The notes under the pieces were generated by a model. That model did no database searches. It worked only from the letters and a program-made list of their open reading frames with translations, and had not been told where the DNA came from. Positions 50,951-59,301 of a stretch of 64,000 nt of DNA are shown here, one piece after another. Both the position numbers and the translations under genes were made by a program. The stretch spans positions 1-64,000 of the forward strand of contig CBDDDT010000006.1 of the NCBI GenBank assembly GCA_965226755.1. The letters run 5' to 3'. Within the stretch, counting starts at the first letter, position 1. Each line of letters begins with the position of its first letter. This DNA is from Bog-113 sp965226755 (GTDB lineage Bacteria; Acidobacteriota; Terriglobia; Bryobacterales; Bryobacteraceae).

Positions 50951-52197
50951 TAATTCTCCACAAGGCGAAATGTCGCGTACAGATAAGGATAATCGGGGCG
51001 GAACCAGTTCCGGAGGGAGCGCCGGGTCAATTTCGCCGCGGTGCGGGGAGACGCGCCCTTGAGAACGAAGTGGTTTTGGTCGAAGAAATCGGCGGAATAG
51101 CCGGGATAATAAGGAAACGGCGCGAAACCGGGAAATGGGGCGAACTGCGTGTTGGTCCACTCCCAGCCGTTGCCCACCATTTGAGCGACCCCGAAGGCGC
51201 TCCGGCCGCCGGGATACGCGGTGACCGGAACAGGGTCCCAATGCTGAAAATCAAAATTCCCATGGACAGACGGATGACCCGGATCGGCGCCCCACGGCAG
51301 GGCGCGCTCGCCGCCTTCCGGGGTACCGTAAGCCGCGCGATGGAATTGCGCTTCGGTCGGCAGTTGCATCCCCCGCCAGCGCGCGTATCCCGAAGCTTGC
51401 TGCTGAGTCACGTACACCGGCGCGTCCAGCGGGAGCGGAACCAGATCAAACATTCCGCGATACATCCACTCGCTCTGTTCCTTTGACCAGAAATGCGGAG
51501 GCTCCTGGCCTTGTTCTACAAAGGCCAAGTAATCGCCGTTGGTCACCTTATATTTGGAAATCGTAAATGACGGAACGTTGATGACGGTCTCGTCAAATTC
51601 GTTATCCCATCCGAAACCGTGTTCAGGCTTACGCCCGAGCGTCGCTATGCCGGCAGGGATGGTCACGAAGCGGTGGTCGACGAGCGCCGGAACGTGCGGT
51701 TCCATGACGAGTTCCGAAGACGGACGCCGCTTCCGCTCGTGCGGGAAATTGTGCAGAATGTAGGCCAGCGTTTCGGCATGCATCCAGCGATGCTCTATGG
51801 CGACTTGCTGGATTCCAGCCGGGACTTCATTCCAGACGTCGTCCAACCGCTGGCGGACTTTGTGGATATAAGAGCGCGTCTCGTCTAGCGACGGCCAATC
51901 CGCGGGTTCATCGGAAGGGAGCTGGCCGGGTTCGGGATCGATCCCCCGCTCGAAGAGCCGGTCGAAAGTCTTATGCAAGTGCGGCTGCCCTAGCGCAAGA
52001 CGGCCGATCTGGTTCCAGTCGAACGCTTCCAGATGACCGGCATAGAAAATCAGGCGATGGCGTTGCGGCAGCGGCCGCTCATACAAATCTTCGTCGCTGA
52101 TCAGTTTGAAAAGCTGGTCGGTGGAGGCGCGCGCCGCTTCCAGCTCGGCAGCCAACTCCGCCTGGGTGTCGGTCAGAATAGAATCGTTTGAGGTCAT
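50950..52197 (-). CDS. egtB: Ergothioneine biosynthesis sulfoxide synthase EgtB
   Basis: EgtB couples hercynine to a thiol donor with O2 and non-haem iron. The 415-residue protein has an N-terminal DinB-type domain with iron-ligand His in FYAGHLEAFDWNQI and the HX3HXE motif in IEHRWMHAETLAYIL. A formylglycine-generating-enzyme fold follows (FVTIPAGIATLGRKPEHGFG, WDNEFDETVINVPSF, LPTEAQFHRAAYG, GNGWEWTNTQFAPFPGFAPF, VLKGASPRTAAKLTRRSLRN). It opens the five-gene operon. A GTG at 52329 would add 44 unconserved residues, so I prefer this ATG although its ribosome-binding site is weak. Confidence 0.93.
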   Translation of the reverse strand: MTSNDSILTDTQAELAAELEAARASTDQLFKLISDEDLYERPLPQRHRLIFYAGHLEAFDWNQIGRLALGQPHLHKTFDRLFERGIDPEPGQLPSDEPADWPSLDETRSYIHKVRQRLDDVWNEVPAGIQQVAIEHRWMHAETLAYILHNFPHERKRRPSSELVMEPHVPALVDHRFVTIPAGIATLGRKPEHGFGWDNEFDETVINVPSFTISKYKVTNGDYLAFVEQGQEPPHFWSKEQSEWMYRGMFDLVPLPLDAPVYVTQQQASGYARWRGMQLPTEAQFHRAAYGTPEGGERALPWGADPGHPSVHGNFDFQHWDPVPVTAYPGGRSAFGVAQMVGNGWEWTNTQFAPFPGFAPFPYYPGYSADFFDQNHFVLKGASPRTAAKLTRRSLRNWFRPDYPYLYATFRLVEN

Positions 52198-52409
52198 CCG
52201 CTGGGCCTGAGTGAAAGACTTTAGCACCTCTTCTTCCACAATTGATGAGGCGCCACGGACCGGGGTTGTAACGATGTGAAGATTGGACACGAGCTTTTTC
52301 TCAGTTTTGGAAGATTCTGAACGTCTCACGGCTAATTCGTTCGAGGCAGGCTTGCATCCGGAACCGGCGTCAGCTAACTTAATGTCACGATCGCCGGGGG
52401 AACGGGGAC

Positions 52410-53687
52410 ATGGGTTGGATCGGACGGCGGAAGCTCGTTAGCAAGTTTGGCTCGCCGCTCAGGACGCTGGTTCCGCGAGCGGCCCAGTTTGGTCTTGTCT
52501 TGGCTCTTTTCGGCCCAAACCTCCCTGGACAAACGCTGCTCCAGGGTTCAGGTCCAGGCAGTCGTGTGCTTATCTTCGGCAACGACACGGCCATCCTTGA
52601 TACAAAGGATCCCCGGAAGGATATTCCCTGCACGGTCACCCCGCAAAAGCCGGAGCTGGGCTTCGATCTGAAGTTCCATTCGGGTTACGAAGTTTCCATC
52701 CCGATGCGGGATTTGAATGGCGGGAACGACCTTCTCACCATGATCTTCCGCGTTACTCCGGACAGCCACCCGGAAGAACCGGTGTACTTCATCCAGAAGA
52801 TCGCGGTTCCGAAACTGGACGAGCACGCCGGCGGTCAGGCTGTTCTGAGCGGCGGCTTTCTCGCGGGAGAAGGAAATTATCAGGTCGATTGGATGATGCG
52901 CGACCGGAGCGAGCGCGTTTGCAGCGCTTACTGGTCGAGTTCGGCGACGATCGTCCCGAAAGAGCGCGAAATTCGCCTCTCCATCGCTCCGGGCGCGATT
53001 GAAGAGACGGATCCCGAGCCCTTCCGGGAGGAAACGCCGGTTTCTCGGGACGTGACCGCGTCCTTGAGCGTGAAGGTTCTCATCAATTTCGCGCCGCAGC
53101 AGTTTCTCGCCTCGGCCATGCAGCCGATGGATTCCGCTGCTCTGGTCTCCATTCTGCGCAACATCTCCCGTGAGCCCCGCATTGGCAAGTTTTCCATTGT
53201 CGCGTTCAACATGCAGCAGCAGCGAATCGTCTACCGCCAGGACAAGGCGGACCAGATCGACTTCCCCGCCCTCGGATCCAGCCTCAATTCGTTGAAACTG
53301 GGAACCGTGCAAGTCAGTCAGTTGAATCAGAAGCATTCGGATACGGAGTTCCTGACGCAATTGATCACCACCGAGATGGCTAACGATCACCCGGATGCCG
53401 TGATCTTCGCGGGACCGAAAGTGATGATGGAGGAAGGCGTTCCGGCGGATTCGCTGAAAACGCTGAGCTCCGAGCTCAGCTTTCCGGTGTTTTATATGAA
53501 TTACAACCTGAACCCGGCCGCGAATCCATGGCGCGATGCCATCGGCAATGTCGTCAAGCGGCTACGCGGATACGAATTCACGATTTCGCGCCCGCATGAC
53601 CTCTGGAGCGCCTGGTCGGAGATCATGTCCCATATCGTAAGATCAAGGTTGGCGAGAGTGGCTTCCATCCCCGCCTCTACGAAATAG
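52410..53687 (+). CDS. Secreted protein of unknown function (VWA-like C-terminal half)
   Basis: I do not recognise the family with certainty. The 425-residue protein has a signal-like hydrophobic segment (AQFGLVLALFGPNLPGQT) after a basic N-terminus. A beta-rich part follows (GYEVSIPMRDLNGGNDLLTM, GEGNYQVDWMMRDRSERVCS), then an alpha/beta half (KVLINFAPQQFLASAMQPMD, IGKFSIVAFNMQQQRIVY, DAVIFAGPKVMMEEGVPADS) reminiscent of von Willebrand A folds in acidobacterial secreted proteins, but with no clear MIDAS motif. The ATG has GGGG just upstream. Confidence 0.62.
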   Translation: MGWIGRRKLVSKFGSPLRTLVPRAAQFGLVLALFGPNLPGQTLLQGSGPGSRVLIFGNDTAILDTKDPRKDIPCTVTPQKPELGFDLKFHSGYEVSIPMRDLNGGNDLLTMIFRVTPDSHPEEPVYFIQKIAVPKLDEHAGGQAVLSGGFLAGEGNYQVDWMMRDRSERVCSAYWSSSATIVPKEREIRLSIAPGAIEETDPEPFREETPVSRDVTASLSVKVLINFAPQQFLASAMQPMDSAALVSILRNISREPRIGKFSIVAFNMQQQRIVYRQDKADQIDFPALGSSLNSLKLGTVQVSQLNQKHSDTEFLTQLITTEMANDHPDAVIFAGPKVMMEEGVPADSLKTLSSELSFPVFYMNYNLNPAANPWRDAIGNVVKRLRGYEFTISRPHDLWSAWSEIMSHIVRSRLARVASIPASTK

Positions 53688-53697
53688 CACGCCCTTC

Positions 53698-54255
53698 ATG
53701 CGAGTTCCGATTCTTCTCACCGTTACCGCGCTGGCGATCGCGTCGCTAGCGCCCGCACAGATGCTGGAACAGATCAAAAACCCCGCGAACCTGGGTCCCG
53801 ATATGCCCACTCCGCAGGCGGTGGTGGACGAAATGCTCCGCGTGGCGAAGGTGATGCCGGGGGAAACGGTGTACGATCTCGGCTGCGGCGACGGACGGAT
53901 TCTTATTACGGCCGTGCAGAAATACAACGCCCGCGCCGTAGGCGTTGAGTTGTCACGCGACATCTTCGAGAGAACCACGGCACATATCAAATCCATGGGC
54001 CTGGCGGACAAGATCCTAATTATTCACGGCGACGCGCTGCATGTGGATTTGACGCCCGCGGACGTGGTCACGCTCTACCTTCTGACCAGCTCCAACGACC
54101 GGCTGAAACCGACGCTTGCCAGGCTGCGGCCTGGAGCACGCGTAGTGTCGCATGATTACGAGGTGCGTGGTTGGAAGCCGGTGGGGGTCACCAGGATCCA
54201 GACGATGGGCACGATCCATACGGTTTACCTGTATCAAATGAAGCCGAAGTCCTGA
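53698..54255 (+). CDS. SAM-dependent methyltransferase-like protein with signal peptide
   Basis: This 185-residue protein starts with a convincing signal peptide (MRVPILLTVTALAIASLAPA, then QMLEQ). A Rossmann methyltransferase core follows: motif I VYDLGCGDGRILITAVQK, ARAVGVELSRDIFERTTAHI, ILIIHGDALHVDLTPADVV, then VVSHDYEVRGWKPVGVTRIQ. SAM is not expected in the periplasm, so either the N-terminus is an uncleaved anchor with the domain retained inside, or the fold has another role. Similar signal-bearing methyltransferases occur in Acidobacteria and Planctomycetes by my recollection. Confidence 0.75.
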   Translation: MRVPILLTVTALAIASLAPAQMLEQIKNPANLGPDMPTPQAVVDEMLRVAKVMPGETVYDLGCGDGRILITAVQKYNARAVGVELSRDIFERTTAHIKSMGLADKILIIHGDALHVDLTPADVVTLYLLTSSNDRLKPTLARLRPGARVVSHDYEVRGWKPVGVTRIQTMGTIHTVYLYQMKPKS

Positions 54256-54280
54256 TCTGACCTGCTGTTATCCTTGCTGA

Positions 54281-55438
54281 TTGGATTGGCGTTCCCAGAC
54301 CCTTTTCCCCGATCTCGATCTCTCCTCGGAAGCGAGCTTCACCACTGGCATTCTTCCCTCCCAGCGGCTGCGTTACCTGGTGGAAGGCGGCCAGATACGG
54401 GCTGAGCGGCCTGTCTCGCCCGATCAAATTCAGCCATCGAGTATCGATCTGCGACTGGGACCTCTCGCGTACCGGGTGCGGGCAAGCTTTCTTCCCAATG
54501 AGCATTCCACCGTCCGGGAGAAGCTGAACGCGCACGCAATCGAAGAAATTCCGCTGGAAACGCCGGCTACCTTGAAGCGGGGGCAGGTGTACGTTGTTCC
54601 GCTCGAAGAAGAGCTGAATCTGCCGGCAAACATCTCCGGGAAAGCCAATCCGAAGAGCACCACCGGACGGCTGGATATTTTCACGAGGCTGCTGACGGAT
54701 TACGGTCTGGAGTTTGAAAGCGTTCGCGCCGGGTACAAAGGAAAATTGTATGCGGAAGTGGCGCCCGGTTCATTCCATGTGATCGTGCGGCAGGGAGTCC
54801 GGCTGAGCCAGCTCAGGCTATCCCGAGGGTTTCCTTCCCGTTCTGACGCCCAGATTAGCGCGCTGGACCAGCGCGTCAGGCTCGTGTTCGACCAGGGGGA
54901 TGCTCCCAGCGAGGCCGTGATCGATTCCGGCCTTCGGTTTTCAGTGGATCTGGCGAGCGAGGGGGTGATCGGATATCGCGCCCGCCGGGATGCGCCCGTG
55001 GTTGATCTGGCCAACATCGGACACTATGATCCCAAAGAATTTTGGGATCCGATTTACCGGAACGAGCGCCGCGATCTGGTGCTGAATCCGGGCGAGTTTT
55101 ACATTCTGGCTTCGCGGGAAAAAGTGCGGATCCCGCCTCTGTTCGCGGCCGAGATGGTTCCTTATGACCCTTCCGCCGGCGAATTCCGCATTCACTATGC
55201 CGGATTCTTCGATCCCGGATTCGGCTACGGCACCGACGACATCCGGGGAACGCGGGCCGTGCTCGAAGTGCGGTCGCACGAGGTTCCATTTCTGCTGGAG
55301 GACGGCCAGTATGTAGGGCGCCTATTGTTTGAACGGCTCATGGACATGCCGGATAAGCTGTATGGGCAAGGGATCGGATCTTCGTATCAGAAACAGGGGC
55401 TTGCTCTCAGCAAGCACTTCCGGCCATTCACGCTATGA
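54281..55438 (+). CDS. Double-domain 2'-deoxycytidine 5'-triphosphate deaminase
   Basis: This 385-residue protein contains two dUTPase-like beta domains. The first has the dCTP deaminase active-site pattern ISGKANPKSTTGRLDIFTRL (Ser and Arg) and GKLYAEVAPGSFHVIVRQGV (Glu). The second (about 200-385) is structurally similar, with EFYILASREKVRIPPLFAAE and GTRAVLEVRSHEVPFLLEDG. It supplies dUMP/dUTP for thymidylate synthesis. The start is TTG, chosen because homology begins just after it; no ribosome-binding site is visible. The stop overlaps the next ATG by 4 bases. Confidence 0.83.
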   Translation: MDWRSQTLFPDLDLSSEASFTTGILPSQRLRYLVEGGQIRAERPVSPDQIQPSSIDLRLGPLAYRVRASFLPNEHSTVREKLNAHAIEEIPLETPATLKRGQVYVVPLEEELNLPANISGKANPKSTTGRLDIFTRLLTDYGLEFESVRAGYKGKLYAEVAPGSFHVIVRQGVRLSQLRLSRGFPSRSDAQISALDQRVRLVFDQGDAPSEAVIDSGLRFSVDLASEGVIGYRARRDAPVVDLANIGHYDPKEFWDPIYRNERRDLVLNPGEFYILASREKVRIPPLFAAEMVPYDPSAGEFRIHYAGFFDPGFGYGTDDIRGTRAVLEVRSHEVPFLLEDGQYVGRLLFERLMDMPDKLYGQGIGSSYQKQGLALSKHFRPFTL

Positions 55439-56373
55439 GCAAGCCTTTCGATGTGGTCGGAGTCGGTTTGAATGCGACTGACACGATGCTCCTGGTTCCG
55501 CGATTTCCGGCGTACGGGGGAAAGGTTCCTTTCCATAAGGAAGTGGTGAGCCCGGGCGGCCAGGTGGCGAGCGCGATGGTGACGTGCGCACGTCTGGGCC
55601 TGCGCGCCAAATACATCGGCACGGTGGGCGATGACGAGCGCGGTGAAATTCAGATGCGTTCACTGCTGGGTTCGGGCGTCGATCTGACGCATGTCCAGCG
55701 GCGCCAGGATTGCCCCAACCAGTCCGCGTACATCGTGATCGATCAATCGACCGGCGAGCGCACGGTGTTCTGGAGCCGTCCGGATTGTCTGGCCATCGCT
55801 CCGGAGGAGATCACGGCGGATCAGATCACCTGCGCCAATCTGCTTCACATTGACGGACACGATACGCGAGCGGTGGAGCATGCCGCGGCGATCGCCCGCG
55901 AGCACGCGATCCCGGTCACCGTGGATGTGGACACCATTTATCCCGGCTTCGAAAAGGTCCTGCCGCTGGTGGATTACCTGATCGCGAGCAGCGAGTTTCC
56001 GGGGCGATGGACCCGGATCGAAGACCCGCGCCTGGCGCTGGCGGCGATTCAGCGTGAATACGGAATGCGCGTCGCCGCGATGACGCTGGGTGCGCACGGA
56101 GCGCTGGCTCTGGAGGATGGCGTTTTTCATTACTCGCCCGGATACGTGGTGCATTGCCTGGACACCACCGGGGCGGGGGACGTCTTCCATGGCGCATTTT
56201 GTTACGCTGTTCTCAACGGCATGTCCCTACCCGGAGCACTTGATTTCTCCAACGCCTTGGCGGCGTTGAACTGTACGGCGATCGGCGCGCGGGGCGGCAT
56301 TGGGAACGTGCATGCCGCGCGGGACTTGATGCGCCGCGCCGAACGTCACATCAACCCGGAATTCGCCCGGTAG
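55435..56373 (+). CDS. PfkB-family carbohydrate kinase
   Basis: This 312-residue ribokinase-like sugar kinase has an N-terminal FDVVGVGLNATDTMLLVPRF, the PfkB-1 region VVSPGGQVASAMVTCARLGL, VGDDERGEIQMRSL and the PfkB-2 catalytic motif LDTTGAGDVFHGAFCYAVL with its base Asp. An LGAHGALAL anion-hole strand precedes it. The substrate cannot be read; ribose, a ketohexose or a nucleoside is possible. It is coupled to the dCTP deaminase gene by an ATGA overlap, which mildly favours a nucleoside or pentose. Confidence 0.87.
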   Translation: MSKPFDVVGVGLNATDTMLLVPRFPAYGGKVPFHKEVVSPGGQVASAMVTCARLGLRAKYIGTVGDDERGEIQMRSLLGSGVDLTHVQRRQDCPNQSAYIVIDQSTGERTVFWSRPDCLAIAPEEITADQITCANLLHIDGHDTRAVEHAAAIAREHAIPVTVDVDTIYPGFEKVLPLVDYLIASSEFPGRWTRIEDPRLALAAIQREYGMRVAAMTLGAHGALALEDGVFHYSPGYVVHCLDTTGAGDVFHGAFCYAVLNGMSLPGALDFSNALAALNCTAIGARGGIGNVHAARDLMRRAERHINPEFAR

Positions 56374-56382
56374 CGCCGCCGC

Positions 56383-57048
56383 ATGTTTCCGATCCAAGAC
56401 GATCAGCGCAAGTTCGCACCGTCCACGGTGACCATTCTGCTGATCATCGCCAACACGCTGGTGTTTCTTTACGAGATCTCGCTGAACAGTTACATGCAGA
56501 ATTTTCTGATCATGCGCTATGGTCTGGTGCCTGCGCATTTTCAAGCCAGCGCGCTGGTGACCAGCATGTTCCTGCATGGGGGCTGGGCTCATATCATCGG
56601 CAACATGCTTTTTCTCTGGGCATTCGGCAGGAGCCTGGAAGATCGCATGGGACATGGCAAGTTCCTCATCTTCTATTTACTGTGCGGCGTCGCGGCCGGG
56701 GTCACGCATGTGTATTTCAACGCCGATTCCACCATGCCGACGGTGGGGGCCAGCGGCGCCATCGCGGGTGTGATGGGAGCGTATCTCGTGAAGTTTCCAA
56801 AAGCCCGCATCGACACCATCGTGTTTTTCTTCTTCATCACGCGCGTCGAGATTCCGGCGGTGTTCATGCTCCTTTATTGGTTCGTCACCCAACTGGTCAG
56901 CGGTTTCGGAAGTATCGGGTATTCGCATGTGTCTCAATCCGGTACAGCCTGGTTCGCGCACATTGGGGGCTTCATCGCGGGCATGATTCTGGTGACCCTG
57001 CTCGGGGCCGACAATCCGCAGTGGCAGCGAAGGCGCGTGAGTTGGTGA
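56383..57048 (+). CDS. Rhomboid-family intramembrane serine protease
   Basis: This 221-residue membrane protein has six or seven helices. The catalytic Ser is in TVGASGAIAGVMGAYLV and the His in WFAHIGGFIAGMILV, and the conserved MFLHGGWAHIIGNMLFLWAF supplies the oxyanion-site His and Asn. The active-site set is complete, so it is probably active. The substrate is unknown. It overlaps the next GTG start (GTGA). Confidence 0.92.
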   Translation: MFPIQDDQRKFAPSTVTILLIIANTLVFLYEISLNSYMQNFLIMRYGLVPAHFQASALVTSMFLHGGWAHIIGNMLFLWAFGRSLEDRMGHGKFLIFYLLCGVAAGVTHVYFNADSTMPTVGASGAIAGVMGAYLVKFPKARIDTIVFFFFITRVEIPAVFMLLYWFVTQLVSGFGSIGYSHVSQSGTAWFAHIGGFIAGMILVTLLGADNPQWQRRRVSW

Positions 57049-57755
57049 ACCTCGACGTTCTGGCGATCGCGGCGCATCCGGATGATGTCGAACAGACGTG
57101 CGGTGGGACGCTCCTGCGCATGGCGGAGGCCGGCTATCGCACCGGCATTATCGATCTGACGGCGGGAGATATGGGTACGCGGGGCTCACCCGCCGTCCGC
57201 GTATCCGAATCCGGCGACGCGGCCCGGATCCTTCAATGCGAATGGCGCGACAATCTGCATTTCCCCGACGCGCGGCTGGAAAACTCCCTTGCCGGACGGA
57301 TGACGATCGCCCAGAAGATTCGCGAGGTGCGCCCGCGCGTCGTGATCATTCCTTACTGGGAAGCGCGCCATCCGGACCATTACCGCGCAGGCGAGATGGC
57401 CTATGAGTCGTGTTTTCTGGCCGGGCTGCGTAAGATTGACCCGTACACGGAGCCGCATCGGCCTTACAAGGTCATCTATGCGTCGCAGTACGCCAATGTG
57501 ACGCCCTCTTTTGTCGTCGATATTACGACGCAGTTTGACCGGCGCATGGATTCCCTGTTCGCGTATGAATCTCAGTATGGCGAAGCCGGCGCGGGGAGCG
57601 ATCTTTTTCCGGCGGCATCCGAGGTGCGCGAAAGGCTAGCCGCGATCGCCCGGTTCTACGGCAACCTGATCGGCGTGCGTTACGGGGAAGCCTTTGTCGT
57701 CAAAGAGACGATGCGCGTCGACGACCTTGTCGCCCTACAGGTTCGGTCGTTCTAA
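57045..57755 (+). CDS. PIG-L family deacetylase (BshB1-like)
   Basis: This 236-residue zinc deacetylase has metal ligands in LAIAAHPDDVEQTCGGTL and PYWEARHPDHYRAGEM, plus IDLTAGDMGTRGSPAVRVSE and DNLHFPDARLENS, a pattern typical of BshB1, which removes the acetyl group of GlcNAc-malate in bacillithiol synthesis. No bshA or bshC is in the window, so a bacillithiol role is inference. Together with the EgtB/EgtD genes it suggests low-molecular-weight thiols matter in this organism. The GTG start overlaps the rhomboid stop. Confidence 0.87.
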   Translation: MNLDVLAIAAHPDDVEQTCGGTLLRMAEAGYRTGIIDLTAGDMGTRGSPAVRVSESGDAARILQCEWRDNLHFPDARLENSLAGRMTIAQKIREVRPRVVIIPYWEARHPDHYRAGEMAYESCFLAGLRKIDPYTEPHRPYKVIYASQYANVTPSFVVDITTQFDRRMDSLFAYESQYGEAGAGSDLFPAASEVRERLAAIARFYGNLIGVRYGEAFVVKETMRVDDLVALQVRSF

Positions 57756-57825
57756 ATCTTCAGTCCCGACACGGGCGCATCATAACTGATACGATGGCTG
57801 AGCTTTCAACTGGATCGAGAGGGAA

Positions 57826-58200
57826 ATGCTATCAGCGTCTAAATTGGTCGGTTTCGCGCTCACTACGGACGCGACTCGCGCACGCGCTTTCTATGAAGGT
57901 AAGCTCGGCTTGCGCTTCGTGGGCGACGATGGTTTCGCGCTGAGTCTGGATTCAAACGGAAACATGATTCGGCTTTCAAAAGTGAAGGAGTTCGCGCCCG
58001 CGGTCCACACGGTTCTCGGCTGGGAGGTGACCGATATCGCGGAGACCGTTTCCGGCCTGCAGGCAAGCGGAGTTGATTTCGAGAGGTTCGGGTTCCTGCA
58101 GCAGGATGAACAGGGGATCTGGGACGCACCGGGCGGCGCGCGCGTGGCATGGTTCAAGGACCCGGACGGCAACGTGTTGTCCTTGTCTCAGCACCCATGA
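57826..58200 (+). CDS. Glyoxalase/VOC superfamily protein
   Basis: This 124-residue protein has the betaalphabetabetabeta fold repeated: KLVGFALTTDATRARAFYEG, LGLRFVGDDGFALSLDSNGN, then LGWEVTDIAETVSGLQASGV and RVAWFKDPDGNVLSLSQH with the terminal metal-ligand-type region. GAGAGGGAA precedes the ATG. The substrate is unknown; candidates include glyoxal detoxification or antibiotic binding. Confidence 0.83.
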   Translation: MLSASKLVGFALTTDATRARAFYEGKLGLRFVGDDGFALSLDSNGNMIRLSKVKEFAPAVHTVLGWEVTDIAETVSGLQASGVDFERFGFLQQDEQGIWDAPGGARVAWFKDPDGNVLSLSQHP

Positions 58201-58222
58201 CGACTCGGTCACAAGGCCTACA

Positions 58223-59188
58223 ATGGGCAGTGTGAGCGAACTCCGTTGGCATCCGTTTCTCAATGAGTGGGTGGGAGTGGCGGCGGTTCGGCAAAATCGT
58301 CCGCAACTTCCAAAAGACTGGTGTCCCTTCTGTCCGGGATCGGGGCACGTTCCTGATCACTACGAGACGCTGCTCTATCCGAACGATTTCGCCGCATTCA
58401 ATCAGGAGTCCGGTGCCTTTTCGCCCGAGACGGGCCCCTACCGGCACACCGGGGCGAAGGGCTATTGCGATGTGGTGATCTATTCGCCGGATCACAACCT
58501 GATGCCTTCGCAGTTACATGCCGACCACTGGCGGAAGATCGTTGATGAATGGACCAAACGCACGGAGGATCTGGAACGCGATCCCGATGTGGCCCAGGTT
58601 TACGTGTTCGAGAATACCGGGGAAGCGATCGGCGTGACGATGCCCCATCCTCACGGCCAGATTTACTCGCTGCCGTTCATCCCGCCACTTCTCGAACGCG
58701 AACTCCATGGCGCCAGGGCGCACTATGAACGCACGAGCGAGTGCCTCTACTGCCATGTTCTGCACGTCGAACGAGAGGCCAAGACGCGCTTCATCGCCGA
58801 GAACGAGCACTTTTACGCGTTTGTGCCCTACTGGCAGCGTTTTCCGGGTGAGATTCAGATCTACTGCAAGCGGCATGTGGACGGGCTGCGCGCGCTCAGC
58901 GGTGATGAGAAAACCTCGCTCGCCCAACTTATACGCGTGGTGCGCCTGAAGTACGACAATCTCTATGGTTTTCAGCTACCCCTGATGATGGTTGTGCGCC
59001 AGCGTCCGGCGAAGGGCGAACATCCATACTTCCACTTTCACGTGGAATTTCTGCCGCTTCAGCGGAGCGCCACGAAACTGAAGTATCTGGCCGGCGTGGA
59101 GAGCGGGTCCGGAACTTTTCTTAACGATACGCTGGCCGAAGCGCGCGCGGAGGATATCCGTAACTCCGAACCGGTCACTCACATCTAG
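58223..59188 (+). CDS. galT: Galactose-1-phosphate uridylyltransferase-like protein
   Basis: This 321-residue HIT-superfamily enzyme has zinc-site Cys in WCPFCPGSGHVPDHYETLLY and ECLYCHVLHVEREAKTRF and the catalytic HxH in GVTMPHPHGQIYSLPFIPPL. FVPYWQRFPGEIQIYCKRHV and PYFHFHVEFLPLQRSATKLK are also typical of GalT. It exchanges UMP between UDP-glucose and galactose-1-phosphate. A TACAAT box overlaps this ATG, so a GTG three codons later could be the true start of a leaderless mRNA. A hairpin terminator follows the stop. Confidence 0.88.
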   Translation: MGSVSELRWHPFLNEWVGVAAVRQNRPQLPKDWCPFCPGSGHVPDHYETLLYPNDFAAFNQESGAFSPETGPYRHTGAKGYCDVVIYSPDHNLMPSQLHADHWRKIVDEWTKRTEDLERDPDVAQVYVFENTGEAIGVTMPHPHGQIYSLPFIPPLLERELHGARAHYERTSECLYCHVLHVEREAKTRFIAENEHFYAFVPYWQRFPGEIQIYCKRHVDGLRALSGDEKTSLAQLIRVVRLKYDNLYGFQLPLMMVVRQRPAKGEHPYFHFHVEFLPLQRSATKLKYLAGVESGSGTFLNDTLAEARAEDIRNSEPVTHI

Positions 59189-59240
59189 ATCGATTGGCAA
59201 ACAAAGCGGCTGCCACTCGCGCTTGATGTTCCGCGATCAA

Positions 59241-59281
59241 CGGCGGACTTCGAACGAGTTCGGCTCGTTGAAGTTCCGCCG
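59241..59281. terminator. Bidirectional hairpin terminator between galT and the TonB receptor gene
   Basis: A near-perfect inverted repeat pairs GGCGGACTTCGAACGAG (59242-59258) with CTCGTTGAAGTTCCGCC (59264-59280) around a TTCGG loop. It lies between two convergent genes. No long U-tract follows on either side, so it may act as a convergent roadblock or RNA 3' end rather than a textbook intrinsic terminator. Confidence 0.7.
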
Positions 59282-59301
59282 CTATCGTGAGGAAATTCGG
59301 C

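Noticed and set aside
56682..57755. Long frame starting within the rhomboid gene
   Set aside because: Only from 57045 does it match PIG-L deacetylases; the upstream part is the shifted rhomboid sequence.
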